Shown: positions 25,961 to 35,053 of the stretch, piece by piece
Layout of the letters: the number at the start of each line of letters is the position of its first letter
How positions within the stretch are numbered: position 1 is the first letter of the stretch
Origin: Rhodobacterales bacterium
Lineage (GTDB): Bacteria > Pseudomonadota > Alphaproteobacteria > Rhodobacterales > Rhodobacteraceae
Direction: 5' to 3'
Length of the DNA: 64,000 bases
NCBI GenBank assembly: GCA_002747035.1
Contig: PDRZ01000021.1
Span: forward strand, 46,657-110,656
Position numbers and translations under genes: made by a program
The notes under the pieces: generated by a model
What the model saw: only the letters and a program-made list of their open reading frames with translations
What the model was told of the DNA's origin: nothing
Database searches by the model: none

Positions 25961-26046
25961 GTGGGCACCTTTCGCACTTGTGTTTTGTTCCCTAGACGTA
26001 TCATTTCGTCAGAGTGGTTAAGAAATCCTTTCCGGGTCCAATAAAA

Positions 26047-26331
26047 ATGTCGATATCGCAAGAATCCGCCGAAACCCTTGCATTGAACGCCCTGGCCTGG
26101 CTGGTCTCCAACGACGAACTCCTTCCCGTGTTCCTCGGTGCCACCGGGGCTGGCATTGATGATCTGAAAGCCAACGCATCGAACCCGGCCTTCCTGGGCT
26201 CTGTGCTTGATTTTCTGCTGATGGACGATGCCTGGATCGTCGGGTTTTGTGATCAGACTCAGACCGCCTATGACCAGCCGATGCAGGCCCGCGCGGCACT
26301 GCCCGGAGGTGCTCAGGTCAACTGGACCTGA
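26047..26331 (+). CDS. DUF3572 family protein
   Basis: The 94-residue protein has the pattern of DUF3572, including ETLALNALAWLVSNDELLPVFLGATG and VLDFLLMDDAWIVGFC. These small cytoplasmic proteins are widespread in alphaproteobacteria; their function is unknown. The ATG at 26047 gives the normal family N-terminus; a GTG 33 bases upstream is in frame. It is 36 bases upstream of the HAD phosphatase and probably cotranscribed with it. It is divergent from the PleD-like gene. Confidence 0.8.
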   Translation: MSISQESAETLALNALAWLVSNDELLPVFLGATGAGIDDLKANASNPAFLGSVLDFLLMDDAWIVGFCDQTQTAYDQPMQARAALPGGAQVNWT

Positions 26332-26367
26332 CCTCCCGATATTCCCTGATCAACCAAAGGTACACAT

Positions 26368-27060
26368 ATGATAAAGGCACTTCTTTTCGACAAGGACGGC
26401 ACGCTGTTTGACTTTGGCGCAACCTGGGAAACCTGGGCCGAAAGCTTCCTTCTCCGGCTCTGCAACGGCGACCGATCCGAGGCCGCCTCGATCGGGCAGA
26501 TCCTTGGGTTCGACCTTGCCACGTCCCGTTTTGATCCGGGCAGCGTGGTGATCGCGGGCACACCGGAGGACATCGCGAAAGCCTTGGAAAAACCTTTGAA
26601 AAACAAGGCGCTGTCTGCCGAATACGTGATCGGCCTGCTGAACGAAGAAGCCGCCCATACCCCGCAGGTCGAGGCGGTGGAACTGGTCCCTTATCTCGAT
26701 CATTTGCGCAGCCACGGGTTGAAGCTGGGCGTGGCAACCAATGACGCGGAGGCCCCGGCGCTGGCCCATCTGGGGGCTGCGGGCGTGGTCGGGAAATTCG
26801 ACTTCATCGCCGGGTTCGACAGCGGCCATGGGGCCAAGCCCGGCCCGGGTCAGCTCCTCGCGTTTTGCGACGCGGTCAACCTTGTGCCTGAGCAGGTCGC
26901 GATGGTGGGGGACAGTACCCATGACCTGATCGCGGGCGCGGCGGCGGGGATGCGCCGTGTGGCGGTTCTGACGGGCATGGCAACCCGGGCGGACCTGACC
27001 CCTTACGCGGATATTGTCCTGCCGGATATCGGGCATATTCCGGCGTGGCTGGGGCTTTGA
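26368..27060 (+). CDS. HAD-superfamily hydrolase, phosphoglycolate phosphatase-like
   Basis: The 230-residue protein carries HAD motif I DKDGTLFDF with the nucleophile Asp, motif II VATND, a lysine for motif III (GHGAKPGPG) and motif IV GDSTHD, with a small alpha-helical cap of the C1 type. It probably dephosphorylates a small phosphometabolite, for which phosphoglycolate is the common annotation but not provable here. AAAGG lies before the ATG. It is the last gene before a 746-base gap. Confidence 0.82.
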   Translation: MIKALLFDKDGTLFDFGATWETWAESFLLRLCNGDRSEAASIGQILGFDLATSRFDPGSVVIAGTPEDIAKALEKPLKNKALSAEYVIGLLNEEAAHTPQVEAVELVPYLDHLRSHGLKLGVATNDAEAPALAHLGAAGVVGKFDFIAGFDSGHGAKPGPGQLLAFCDAVNLVPEQVAMVGDSTHDLIAGAAAGMRRVAVLTGMATRADLTPYADIVLPDIGHIPAWLGL

Positions 27061-27454
27061 AATCCGGCTAATCCATAGGGGGGAGGTCCGAAATTCAGAC
27101 CTGCATAACGGCAAACCTCAAAGGTTAACGGGTGCGGTTCGGGCCGGGTCTGGCGGGGCATTTCGACGATTTTCGTCTGATAAAAGTTAACGGATACGCG
27201 CAAATTGTTAACGGTTTGCGCCGTCGCCGGACCCAATCCGGGGTCCGCGTTAACCTGTTTGAAGACCGGTCCGTGACGCCCGGTCCGGGGGGTGCTTTTG
27301 CGGCACCGGGGCGGCACCGAAACGGCAGCGCCCGCGAGTCGCGCAATTGCGCGTATTTTCTTAAGGCATCGACCGTTTGGGTAACGGTGGGGGAGGCCGG
27401 GATTTGCTCAAAGACACAGGGTGGCATGTTCGGCAAAGCCGGGGGGGACAGCAG
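27061..27454. other. Intergenic stretch with four GTTAAC sites
   Basis: No gene is supported here. GTTAAC occurs at 27124, 27186, 27207 and 27249, with start-to-start distances of 62, 21 and 42 bases. The rest of the gap up to 27806 holds the mttB remnant and about 100 bases without recognisable features. Confidence 0.6.
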
Positions 27455-27708
27455 ATGGCAAGACCGGCAGGACGGCGGCGCGGCGGGGGACGCACAGGTG
27501 CGGCAGAGCGGTGCGGGGCGTCGGTCATTGAACAGATGCCATGGCGGTTGCCCATCAATCATGACCGCCCCACCGAACCGCCTTATGAAGAGGGGGGCAG
27601 GCGATCCATGAAGGGGCCAGGCGGATTCTCGAAAAGGTGGGGATCGAAATCCCGAATGCCGAAGCCATGGACATTTTTCGCGAGGCCGGGGCAGCTATGG
27701 ATTATTGA
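27455..27708 (+). pseudogene. Remnant of trimethylamine methyltransferase-family gene (mttB-like)
   Basis: From the ATG at 27455 (preceded by GGGGGG), one frame reads MARPAGRRRGGG...SVIEQMPWRLPIN...PYEEG; after a frameshift in the G-run near 27592-27597 another frame continues QAIHEGARRILEKVGIEIPN and AEAMDIFREAGAAMDY before a TGA. This matches the N-terminal ~85 residues of MttB-family corrinoid-linked methyltransferases, which are normally ~500 residues long. The remaining ~80% is gone. Assignment is from my recognition of the conserved IHEGAxRILEEVGI region. Confidence 0.7.
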
Positions 27709-27806
27709 GGGAAGGGACCCAGAGGAGTGCCTTTCAGGCACACAGGATGTCTCGTCCTCCGCCTCTGGCGTCGTCCTCGGGATTGGTGCCTGTGGCGGGG
27801 GAGCGG

Positions 27807-29822
27807 TTACCGCCAGAGATGGGCGTAGGTTGCAAAGGCACCCTGTAGCTTGGAGAGCAGGCGGTTCACGGCGCCGGGGTGTGGGATTTTGCCATGGGCA
27901 AGTCGTTCGAGCGCGATTTCAGGAGGACAGGGCAACCCGGTCTGTGAGTCCATGTAACGCGGATAATCGATCAGAGCCGCATGGGCGAGGCCGTGCAGCG
28001 TGGGCCGGGCAGTGCGGCGCGGGGGCAGGGTGCCAAGGTCGTGCGTCAGCCCCCATCCGGCATAGAAGGGCGCGCCAGTGGTGGTCACGGGCAGGCCACG
28101 GATCAGCGCTTCGAACCCCAGAAGAGAGGTCATGCTCCAGACCTCGTTCACCCGTTCCAGCAAATCCATCGGGTCGGTCTGTGACAGGGTCATGTCCGCA
28201 AGTCCGGACGCATCCAGCGCGCCGGGGCGAAGCCCGGCTTCTACATCCGGGTGAGGTTTGTACAGCACCACCGCATCCGGGTTTTCGGCCCTGACCCTTT
28301 CCAGAAGCGCACGGTTCGTGTTCACCTCGCCTGCTCCGAGCCGAATGGAGGCGTCGTCTTCCACCTGGCCGGGAACCAGGATCCGGTGGCCGCCTGGCAG
28401 GTCCGGCGCGGTTCCACCCAGGTTATACTTGCTCACCCGTGCCGTCTTTATCGCCCTCAACAGGCGCTCGATCCGCAAATCCTGATCCGGCCTAAGCGAG
28501 GCCCGCCCGGCAATAAGGCGTTCGAGACGGCTTTCCCGGGTGGGATCATAGTAAATACCAAGATCGTCGCAAACCAGCGACAAGGGAGGGACGAGCGACG
28601 CACCAAGACCGCGAGACCGCAAAAACCCATCTTCAACCCTGACCGCATCCTCCCCCGCGCCCGCCTTGCCGGCCCAGACCATGTGCCTGCGCGCTGCGTC
28701 GGTCCGCGCGGTGTCCCGAAACACCATGCGCCGATGACGACCAAAGAACCGTTGTAACGGTTCGCGTTTCCACAGCCGTATGCCATGACCGACCCATCCC
28801 GCGTGATCCTCGCGCCACGCGCGGGTCTGGGCTTCGAGACAGGACATCGCCTCTTCCAACTCGCATAAACGTTCTCTGTAAGGATCATACCAGACCGGAT
28901 GCAGGATCATCGCCGCCGCAAACAATTGCACCCGCGTGAGCACCCGGCCGCGGCGGGGCAGGGCGTGGGGGTTGCGATCATCGGTCAAACCCCAACCGGC
29001 ATAAAACGGCTGGCCAAATACCACCGGCTTGTGACCGCTCAGTATCGCCTCGAACCCCATCTGGCTGCTGACCGTATATACTGCGACGGCCCCTGAAAAC
29101 AGCTCCCACGGGCTGACGGCTGCGTCAAACAGGGTGATGTGGCGGCGTTTGGCATCCTCTTCCCCGAAATAACCGCCGCGCAGACCCTGCGCGGTTTCCG
29201 GGTGGGTTTTGATCACGATGCGCGCGCCGGGATTGTCTTCCTGTGCCATATAAAGCATCTCGCGGAACGTGTTCCCATCCGCACGACCGTGTCGGACCGA
29301 AGCATCGCCGCGGGTTTGATCAATCACCAGAACATAGCCGGGGTCGGGCACGGGGGTTGCGGGATCAAACCCGGTATATTTGCTCAGATGCGCCTCTTGC
29401 AGACGCGCCATCCCCCCCCGTGCGCGGTTCAGCAATGCCGTATCGTCAAGGGGATGGGTCGCCAGAAGGGTTTCAATCTCCGAAGGGCGTGATGCATCAA
29501 AATGCACACCGCCAGACCGATCAATCAGAAGCCCCAGCGGCGGCTGGCCCCCGGCGCGGCCCGGAAACAGCGACCTGAGGAAAGCATCTTCGATCCGAAC
29601 GATCCCGGCACCGGTCTTTTCGGCCACCGCTTCGCCTCGTTTGGCGTAAGGTGAATGGCCCCAGACCGCGATCTGATCCTCGGTGCTGGGCTTGCCCAGA
29701 CTTAACCGATAGCCCGCCAGTTCAACGATCCGACGCACGGTTTTCTGACGCAGGAAACCGGCGTTGAAATAATAGAGCCGCCGGGGATTCCTCCCGGCGG
29801 CCGATGTGTTTTCGTGATCCAT
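27807..29822 (-). CDS. kpsC: Capsular polysaccharide beta-Kdo transferase KpsC
   Basis: The 671-residue protein consists of two related modules, each with KTHPE/KPHPD-type and GQPFYAGWGLT/GAPFYAGWGLT motifs (about residues 290 and 605), the hallmark of KpsC, which carries two Kdo transferase activities that build the poly-Kdo linker on the lipid anchor of group 2-type capsules. ATG 29822 was chosen; a TTG further upstream would overlap kpsD. It is the last gene of the kpsS-kpsD-kpsC order of transcription and is separated from kpsD by only a few bases. Confidence 0.9.
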   Translation of the reverse strand: MDHENTSAAGRNPRRLYYFNAGFLRQKTVRRIVELAGYRLSLGKPSTEDQIAVWGHSPYAKRGEAVAEKTGAGIVRIEDAFLRSLFPGRAGGQPPLGLLIDRSGGVHFDASRPSEIETLLATHPLDDTALLNRARGGMARLQEAHLSKYTGFDPATPVPDPGYVLVIDQTRGDASVRHGRADGNTFREMLYMAQEDNPGARIVIKTHPETAQGLRGGYFGEEDAKRRHITLFDAAVSPWELFSGAVAVYTVSSQMGFEAILSGHKPVVFGQPFYAGWGLTDDRNPHALPRRGRVLTRVQLFAAAMILHPVWYDPYRERLCELEEAMSCLEAQTRAWREDHAGWVGHGIRLWKREPLQRFFGRHRRMVFRDTARTDAARRHMVWAGKAGAGEDAVRVEDGFLRSRGLGASLVPPLSLVCDDLGIYYDPTRESRLERLIAGRASLRPDQDLRIERLLRAIKTARVSKYNLGGTAPDLPGGHRILVPGQVEDDASIRLGAGEVNTNRALLERVRAENPDAVVLYKPHPDVEAGLRPGALDASGLADMTLSQTDPMDLLERVNEVWSMTSLLGFEALIRGLPVTTTGAPFYAGWGLTHDLGTLPPRRTARPTLHGLAHAALIDYPRYMDSQTGLPCPPEIALERLAHGKIPHPGAVNRLLSKLQGAFATYAHLWR

Positions 29823-29829
29823 CAAGGGA

Positions 29830-30981
29830 TTAGCCGCCGAGCGACTCAAGACCCGTGCTGACCGTGCCCACCGAACCCAGCGTACCGGTGATGGCCGAAA
29901 TGGTTTTGTTCCATTGGGTGAACGGCGCTTCGGTCACATAAAGCGTGTCGCCATCGCGCACGGCGAAATCACGGGCCATGAACATGCCGTTGGGCTGGGT
30001 CAGGTCCAGCACGTAGACAAGCCGTTGCGCGCCCTGAAGGTCATTGCGCCCCAGAACCGCATTGGCGATATCGGCCGGTTCGTTGCGGAAGATGAACACG
30101 CCTGTGGGATCCGCCGAGGAGGTCAGCAGGCCGCCGACCTGGGCAATCGCCTCAACCGCGCTCAGCGTCTGGTGATCAAAGGGCACGCGGCTTTGCGTTC
30201 CCGTGGCACCAAGAGCGGTAAAGGCGCGGCTGTCTTCTTCGACCAGAATCCGGTCACCGCCGCGCAGGGCGATGTCGAATTCCGGGTGTTCGTAAAGATC
30301 CTGGAACCACACCTTGGACCGCATCTTGCCCCGGATCACGGTGATCTGGGCGATTTCGGGTTCAATGGTGATCCCGCCCGCACGGGCCAGCATGGTCGAC
30401 AGGGTGCGGGTGGGGCGTTCGATGGCGAACACGCCCTGGGTTCCGATCGAGCCCACAAGGGAAACGGTGGAGCCGTCCCCGGCAAGGCGGCGCACCTCGA
30501 CCTGAGGATCGGGGGTCTGATCGCCCAGCTTGCGGGTGATGATCTGGCGAATCGCGTTGGGGGTATTGCCCGCCGCCCTGATCCGGCCCGCATAGGGAAT
30601 GAAGATGTGGCCGGAGCCGTCCACCTGAACCTCTTCCAGCACAGCCGCCGCCGTCCCGGCGGGCCCGGAGGAACCAAGAAGCGGGTCGTCCACGTTTTCC
30701 CAGACGGTGATGCCAAGCGTGTCTCCGGGGCGGATCGTATCCGAGCCAAGCACCGAGGTTTTCTTGAACTGGTCCGAGAAGCCAAGCGCGGGCATCACGG
30801 CGGTGGTTTTGGTCACGCGGTCGTTGACGGCCACGATGAAGGCGTCGCCGCTGCGTTGCACCGACCCTTCGAAGATTTCACGTTTATTGGGGCCGACGCG
30901 GGGCAGGCCGCACGAGGATACGACGGCCAAAGCGGCAACAAGGGCGACGGTTTTCGCCCAGCGGGAAGATGTGGGTTTCAC
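29830..30981 (-). CDS. Polysaccharide export lipoprotein (Wza/KpsD-type)
   Basis: The 383-residue protein starts with GTG (GAGGAG RBS nine bases upstream) and has a lipoprotein signal with VVSSC. The PES domain (SDTIRPGDTLGITVWEN) is followed by SLBB repeats (about 180-270 and 280-370, e.g. VSLVGSIGTQGVFAIE). Such proteins form the outer-membrane channel for capsule export. It sits between kpsS and kpsC, on the same strand, which supports a capsule role. The inner-membrane ABC transporter (KpsM/T) and the KpsE-like protein are not in this window. Confidence 0.88.
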   Translation of the reverse strand: MKPTSSRWAKTVALVAALAVVSSCGLPRVGPNKREIFEGSVQRSGDAFIVAVNDRVTKTTAVMPALGFSDQFKKTSVLGSDTIRPGDTLGITVWENVDDPLLGSSGPAGTAAAVLEEVQVDGSGHIFIPYAGRIRAAGNTPNAIRQIITRKLGDQTPDPQVEVRRLAGDGSTVSLVGSIGTQGVFAIERPTRTLSTMLARAGGITIEPEIAQITVIRGKMRSKVWFQDLYEHPEFDIALRGGDRILVEEDSRAFTALGATGTQSRVPFDHQTLSAVEAIAQVGGLLTSSADPTGVFIFRNEPADIANAVLGRNDLQGAQRLVYVLDLTQPNGMFMARDFAVRDGDTLYVTEAPFTQWNKTISAITGTLGSVGTVSTGLESLGG

Positions 30982-31099
30982 TGCTCGGTCTCCTCGACCT
31001 GTTTTTTATTCTGCCTCGAACTCAACGCTTTGTGCGTTGTAATTGACGTACAATCTAGACGATTTCAGAATGAAAATCCAGCGCTAGACCTTGTGTCTG

Positions 31100-32392
31100 T
31101 CAGTTGACGAGCCGCAACTGTTGCCTTGGAGCCGCGGTGCCCGATGCCAGCGCGTCATAGGGATCTTCGTCTGCAAGCATCATATCGACCACCATGCGCA
31201 TGAGCTGGCGGCGGCCCCGGGCCGAGTAGAATCCGCCCGCGACCTGGCTGGTTTCCAGCAGGTAGCGGCGGTAATCCTGATACGCGCGCCGGTCGGGGCG
31301 CGAGGCCCCGGCAAAGAAGTCGGGCAGCGGCTGGGTCGAGACAAATTCAGGTTTGTCATAAACCGCCGCGCCAAAGGTTTTGAGCGGGATACCGCGCCAC
31401 AGCACCTGTTGCGCGGCGGTGGAGTTGACCGTTACCGCGCTGCGCGCGTCGTTGAGAAGCTGTGCCAGTTTGCCGCCGCGCACATAATGCACACGGTTGG
31501 CGACGTCATAAAGCCGGGAGAGCCGTTTGATTTCGCGCCGCACCGGCACGCGGCCATCTTCCAGAGGGTGCGCCTTGAACACCAGGTGATGGTGCCCCGG
31601 CGCCCCTTCGGCAAACCCCTTGATCACAACGTCAAGAAATTCGGTCATGGTGGAGAAGGGGGAGTGCATTTGGAAGCTGCTGTCATGTTCCAACTGCAAC
31701 AGCGCCAGGTGATAGGGAAAGCCACCCCAGCGAATGCGCAACTCGGCCACGCGCCGCTCGGCCGCCTGAAACGGCATCAGGAGCAGGCGTTTGACGTAAA
31801 GCTGGAATTCCTTGGTCACGGACAATGCCCGGTGGGGGCGGAAGTTGCGGTAGTCGCCGTTCCGGAACATGACGAACCAATGATAGAGTGCACCGTAAAA
31901 CACATGCTGGCGCATGTCACCCCAGCGGGCGGGGGGCAGGGGGGCATCCATGTCGGAATGGGCCAGAACGCTGCGCATCTGTGCCACGGACATATCCATC
32001 AGCCGCGAATGCCCGTTGGAACCGCCGCGTTCATATGTCACCCAGTAGGGACGCATGTAGCCTTCTTCGAACACATGCACGGTGAGCCCAAGTGCCCGCG
32101 CCCGGTCCACGGCCCGGGCATGAATGCCGCGGGTGTCACCATAAAGCACGATGTCGGTGATGCCCTTGTCCGCGACGATATTGCAGAACGTGTCGGGCCA
32201 CGTTTCCTGAGTTCCGCGAAAGGGGATATAGCTTTGCGGTTCGAACCAGAAAGCGCGGTCCCCGGCGTTGAACCCGACGCGCCATACGTCCACCCCGGCC
32301 CGGCGCAGCATTTTGCCCAGTCGGTGGAAAAACGGCCCGTGCGGCCCCTGGAGGAACAGGAAAGCGCGGGAATGTCCGGTTGGCGTGGCCAT
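31100..32392 (-). CDS. kpsS: Capsule biosynthesis beta-Kdo transferase KpsS
   Basis: The 430-residue protein has KpsS features: FLQGPHGPFFHRLGKML at the N-terminus, GDTRGIHARAV, VFEEGYMRPYW and late motifs VFKAHPLEDGR and VTVNSTAAQQVLWRGIPLKTFG. KpsS adds the first Kdo to lysophosphatidylglycerol in group 2-type capsule anchors. ATG 32392 was chosen; a GTG nine bases upstream is in frame. It is the first gene of the capsule operon, followed by the export lipoprotein after 118 bases, which could hold a second promoter. Confidence 0.9.
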   Translation of the reverse strand: MATPTGHSRAFLFLQGPHGPFFHRLGKMLRRAGVDVWRVGFNAGDRAFWFEPQSYIPFRGTQETWPDTFCNIVADKGITDIVLYGDTRGIHARAVDRARALGLTVHVFEEGYMRPYWVTYERGGSNGHSRLMDMSVAQMRSVLAHSDMDAPLPPARWGDMRQHVFYGALYHWFVMFRNGDYRNFRPHRALSVTKEFQLYVKRLLLMPFQAAERRVAELRIRWGGFPYHLALLQLEHDSSFQMHSPFSTMTEFLDVVIKGFAEGAPGHHHLVFKAHPLEDGRVPVRREIKRLSRLYDVANRVHYVRGGKLAQLLNDARSAVTVNSTAAQQVLWRGIPLKTFGAAVYDKPEFVSTQPLPDFFAGASRPDRRAYQDYRRYLLETSQVAGGFYSARGRRQLMRMVVDMMLADEDPYDALASGTAAPRQQLRLVN

Positions 32393-32571
32393 GGGTCTCA
32401 CGTAACTTGGAATGGTTTCTGCCCTCTTTATACCTGGTGAACCCGGCCAAAATATGGCGCGGGCCGGGCAAAAAGAACAGGGGTTTCTTGCACGCCCGGA
32501 CGCGGCGGGCTAGGGCTTGGCCATTGGGTCGCAAGCTGTTGCAAAACGGAATCGCAAAGAGGGATCACATC

Positions 32572-33159
32572 ATGTTCACGGGTATCATCACGGATCAGGG
32601 CCGGGTTGCAGCGTTGGAAAAACGCGGAGATCTGCGGGCGCGGATCACGACCGGATACAACACCGACAGCATTGATATCGGTGCGTCGATTGCGTGCGAC
32701 GGCGTGTGCCTGACCGTGATCGCGTTGGGCGCGGATTGGTTCGACGTGGAGATTTCCGCCGAAACCGTATCGAAAACCAACCTTGATGCCTGGGACGTGG
32801 GGCGGGTTCTGAACCTCGAGCGTGCGCTCAAGGTCGGGGACGAGTTGGGCGGACATATCGTTTCGGGTCATGTGGATGGGGTGGCCGAGATTGTCGCCAT
32901 GAAGGACGAGGGCGACAGCACCCGCATCACCTTTGATACCCCCGAGGCTCTGGCGCGGTTCGTGGCCCCCAAAGGGTCGGTCGCGCTGAATGGTACATCC
33001 TTGACCGTGAACGAGGTGGAGGGCACCCGGTTCGGGATCAACGTGATCCCCCACACCAAGGAGGTGACCGGCTGGGGCCGTGTTGCTGTGGGGGACCGGA
33101 TCAACCTGGAGATTGATACGCTGGCGCGCTATGTGGCGCGGCTGCGCGAGTTTGATTGA
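32572..33159 (+). CDS. ribE: Riboflavin synthase, alpha subunit type
   Basis: The 195-residue protein begins MFTGIITDQG, the hallmark of riboflavin synthase, and shows two lumazine-binding barrel repeats (SIACDGVCLTVI in the first, SVALNGTSLTVNEV in the second). It dismutates two 6,7-dimethyl-8-ribityllumazine molecules to riboflavin. The ATG at 32572 has an AGAGGG RBS. No FMN riboswitch pattern was seen in the 179-base upstream gap. It opens a series containing ribBX and ribH, though two unrelated genes lie between. Confidence 0.93.
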   Translation: MFTGIITDQGRVAALEKRGDLRARITTGYNTDSIDIGASIACDGVCLTVIALGADWFDVEISAETVSKTNLDAWDVGRVLNLERALKVGDELGGHIVSGHVDGVAEIVAMKDEGDSTRITFDTPEALARFVAPKGSVALNGTSLTVNEVEGTRFGINVIPHTKEVTGWGRVAVGDRINLEIDTLARYVARLREFD

Positions 33160-33300
33160 GACCGCGGGCGTGGATGTTCGGGGCCAGATGAAAGGGGGCT
33201 GGTCCCGATCTTACACATATCAACATATTCGCAAAACATGTTGCGTTTCGGGCGCGCGCGTTTATCCTGTGGAGCAACCTGTGCCAGGAGGAGCCCCGAC

Positions 33301-34269
33301 ATGAGTTTGATCCGTCCCAGCCGTCGCGACATGTTGAAACTGGCCGCGGCCATGCCGGCCATGGCGCTGGCGGCGCCCGCGCGGGCGATGCTTGGGGCAC
33401 CGGAGGGCGAAAATCCGGGCTGGTTCCGGTTTACCCTTGGCGAGGCGAAGCTGACCATTCTGTCGGACGGGTATTTTTCCATTCCGGGGACCAGGTTGGG
33501 GGTGAATGCGGACCCGGCAGAGGTGAAAGCGTTTCTGTCCGCGCATTTCCTGCCTGAAGAGGCGGGGTATTCCCATACCAACCACCTGTTGATCGAGATC
33601 GGCGCACACAAGGTTCTGGTGGATGTAGGGTCGGGCAACCGGTGGTTTGAAACCACGGGCCGGCTGTTGGACAACATGGAGGCCGCCGGGGTGGATCCGT
33701 CCGGGATTACCCATGTGGTGATCACCCATGCCCATCCCGACCACATCTGGGGCATTCGCGATGATTTTGACGAGCCCCTGTTCCCGGATGCCGAATATAT
33801 CATGGGCGAGGCCGAGCGGGCCTATTGGACCCAGGAGGGGCTTGTGGATCGTGTGACGGAGACCGAACAGCAATTCGTGTTGGGCGCGGTGAATTCGATC
33901 AATGTCGAAGGGGCCGAATGGCGGCTGGGCGGTGACGGGTTGGAGGTGGTGCCCGGGGTGCGGATCATCGACACGCCCGGCCATACGCCCGGTCACATGA
34001 GCGTGGTTCTGGAGTCCGGCGGCAAACAGTTGATCGCGCTGGGCGATTGTCTGACCCATGCCTATGGACATTTCGCCCATCCCGAATGGTATTCGGCGCT
34101 GGATACGGATGGGGAACAGGCGGTGGCGACACGGCGCAGGCTGTTGGACATGGCGGCAACCGACCGGATGGCGGTTCTGGGCTATCACTTTCCCTTTCCC
34201 GGTGTGGGGCATGTCAAGCGCGAGGGCGATGTGTTCCGGTTTGTTCCGGCGCTGTGGCAGTTCGAGTAG
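33301..34269 (+). CDS. Exported metallo-beta-lactamase-fold hydrolase
   Basis: The 322-residue protein has a twin-arginine-like signal (SRRDMLKLAAAM...APARA) and the MBL zinc motif THAHPDHIWG (about residue 145), with further ligands in DTPGHTPGH, GDCLTH and GYHFPFPG. It would act in the periplasm after Tat export as a folded metalloenzyme. The natural substrate is unknown; members of this subgroup include lactonases and other hydrolases. AGGAGG lies eight bases before the ATG. The gene between ribE and the NYN gene appears unrelated to riboflavin. Confidence 0.85.
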   Translation: MSLIRPSRRDMLKLAAAMPAMALAAPARAMLGAPEGENPGWFRFTLGEAKLTILSDGYFSIPGTRLGVNADPAEVKAFLSAHFLPEEAGYSHTNHLLIEIGAHKVLVDVGSGNRWFETTGRLLDNMEAAGVDPSGITHVVITHAHPDHIWGIRDDFDEPLFPDAEYIMGEAERAYWTQEGLVDRVTETEQQFVLGAVNSINVEGAEWRLGGDGLEVVPGVRIIDTPGHTPGHMSVVLESGGKQLIALGDCLTHAYGHFAHPEWYSALDTDGEQAVATRRRLLDMAATDRMAVLGYHFPFPGVGHVKREGDVFRFVPALWQFE

Positions 34270-34368
34270 GGGGCTGAGGTTCCTGATCTCAAGACGGCCC
34301 TGAGTGGGCCTTAATCCCGCCAAAGTGGTGTGATCCTCTCTCTACAACAAATCTGGAGAGGGGGTGTT

Positions 34369-34977
34369 ATGAGTGATCGTGTTGCTCTTTTGGTGGATGG
34401 GGAAAACATTTCGAGTGCTTTGGCGGGTAAGCTGCTGATCGCTGCGCAAACACTGGGATCTCTTGTGATCAAGCGCGCTTATGGAAGCGTCGCCCGTATT
34501 CCCGGTTGGGATGCCGCGCCGGGCATCAGGTTGATCCATTCCGGGGCCGGTAAGAATTCGGCCGATCTGCTGCTTACGGTTCAGGCGATGGAATTCGCGG
34601 CACAAGCCCGGGCGGATGTGTTTGTCATTGCCAGTTCGGACGGGGATCATTCCCACCTTGCGACGCATCTGCGGGAGCAGGGGTTTGGTGTTGTGGGTGC
34701 GGGCGAAGCCAAAGCCCCAGAGTCGTTTCGGCGGTCGTGTACGCAATGGATAAGAATAGAGGCTACGGTGCAGGACACCGAGACGCGCATTTATGAAGAG
34801 ATGCAGAAACACCCGGGTGGATTGCTGATCGGGGGGGTGAACGCGGCCATTCGCAACGCGCTTGCCGTGACGCTGAGTGATCTGGCCGAGCCGAGTTGGC
34901 GCAAGTATTTCGAAGCACGCCCTCAATCCTATCAAATTTCCGGCGAGGCCCAGCAAACCCGCATTCGCGCAATCTGA
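34369..34977 (+). CDS. NYN-domain (LabA/DUF88-like) putative RNase
   Basis: The 202-residue protein has the PIN-like NYN signatures VALLVDGENISSAL at the N-terminus, GKNSADLLLTVQAME and FVIASSDGDHSHLATHLR, retaining the acidic residues (D10, D67-type and SSDGD) that bind metal in these nucleases. The C-terminal ~60 residues (GGVNAAIRN, WRKYFEARPQSYQIS) look like a small winged-helix or LOTUS-type RNA-binding segment. It may process RNA, but targets are unknown. GAGAGGGGG lies before the ATG. It is 76 bases upstream of ribBX. Confidence 0.8.
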   Translation: MSDRVALLVDGENISSALAGKLLIAAQTLGSLVIKRAYGSVARIPGWDAAPGIRLIHSGAGKNSADLLLTVQAMEFAAQARADVFVIASSDGDHSHLATHLREQGFGVVGAGEAKAPESFRRSCTQWIRIEATVQDTETRIYEEMQKHPGGLLIGGVNAAIRNALAVTLSDLAEPSWRKYFEARPQSYQISGEAQQTRIRAI

Positions 34978-35053
34978 GTCGTCCCAACGTCGCCCCTTTC
35001 CAAGCTTGCTTACCTGCGGTATCTGCGCAGTGATATTCCATTGGGGGCGCGAG

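Noticed and set aside
28746-28763. 18-base near-spacerless palindrome GAACCGTT-GT-AACGGTTC
   Set aside because: It lies within the kpsC coding sequence, and the codons fit the protein; likely chance.
32402-32571. Possible FMN riboswitch before ribE
   Set aside because: The conserved FMN-element boxes are absent; only a GC-rich hairpin around GCCGGGC/GCCCGG is seen.
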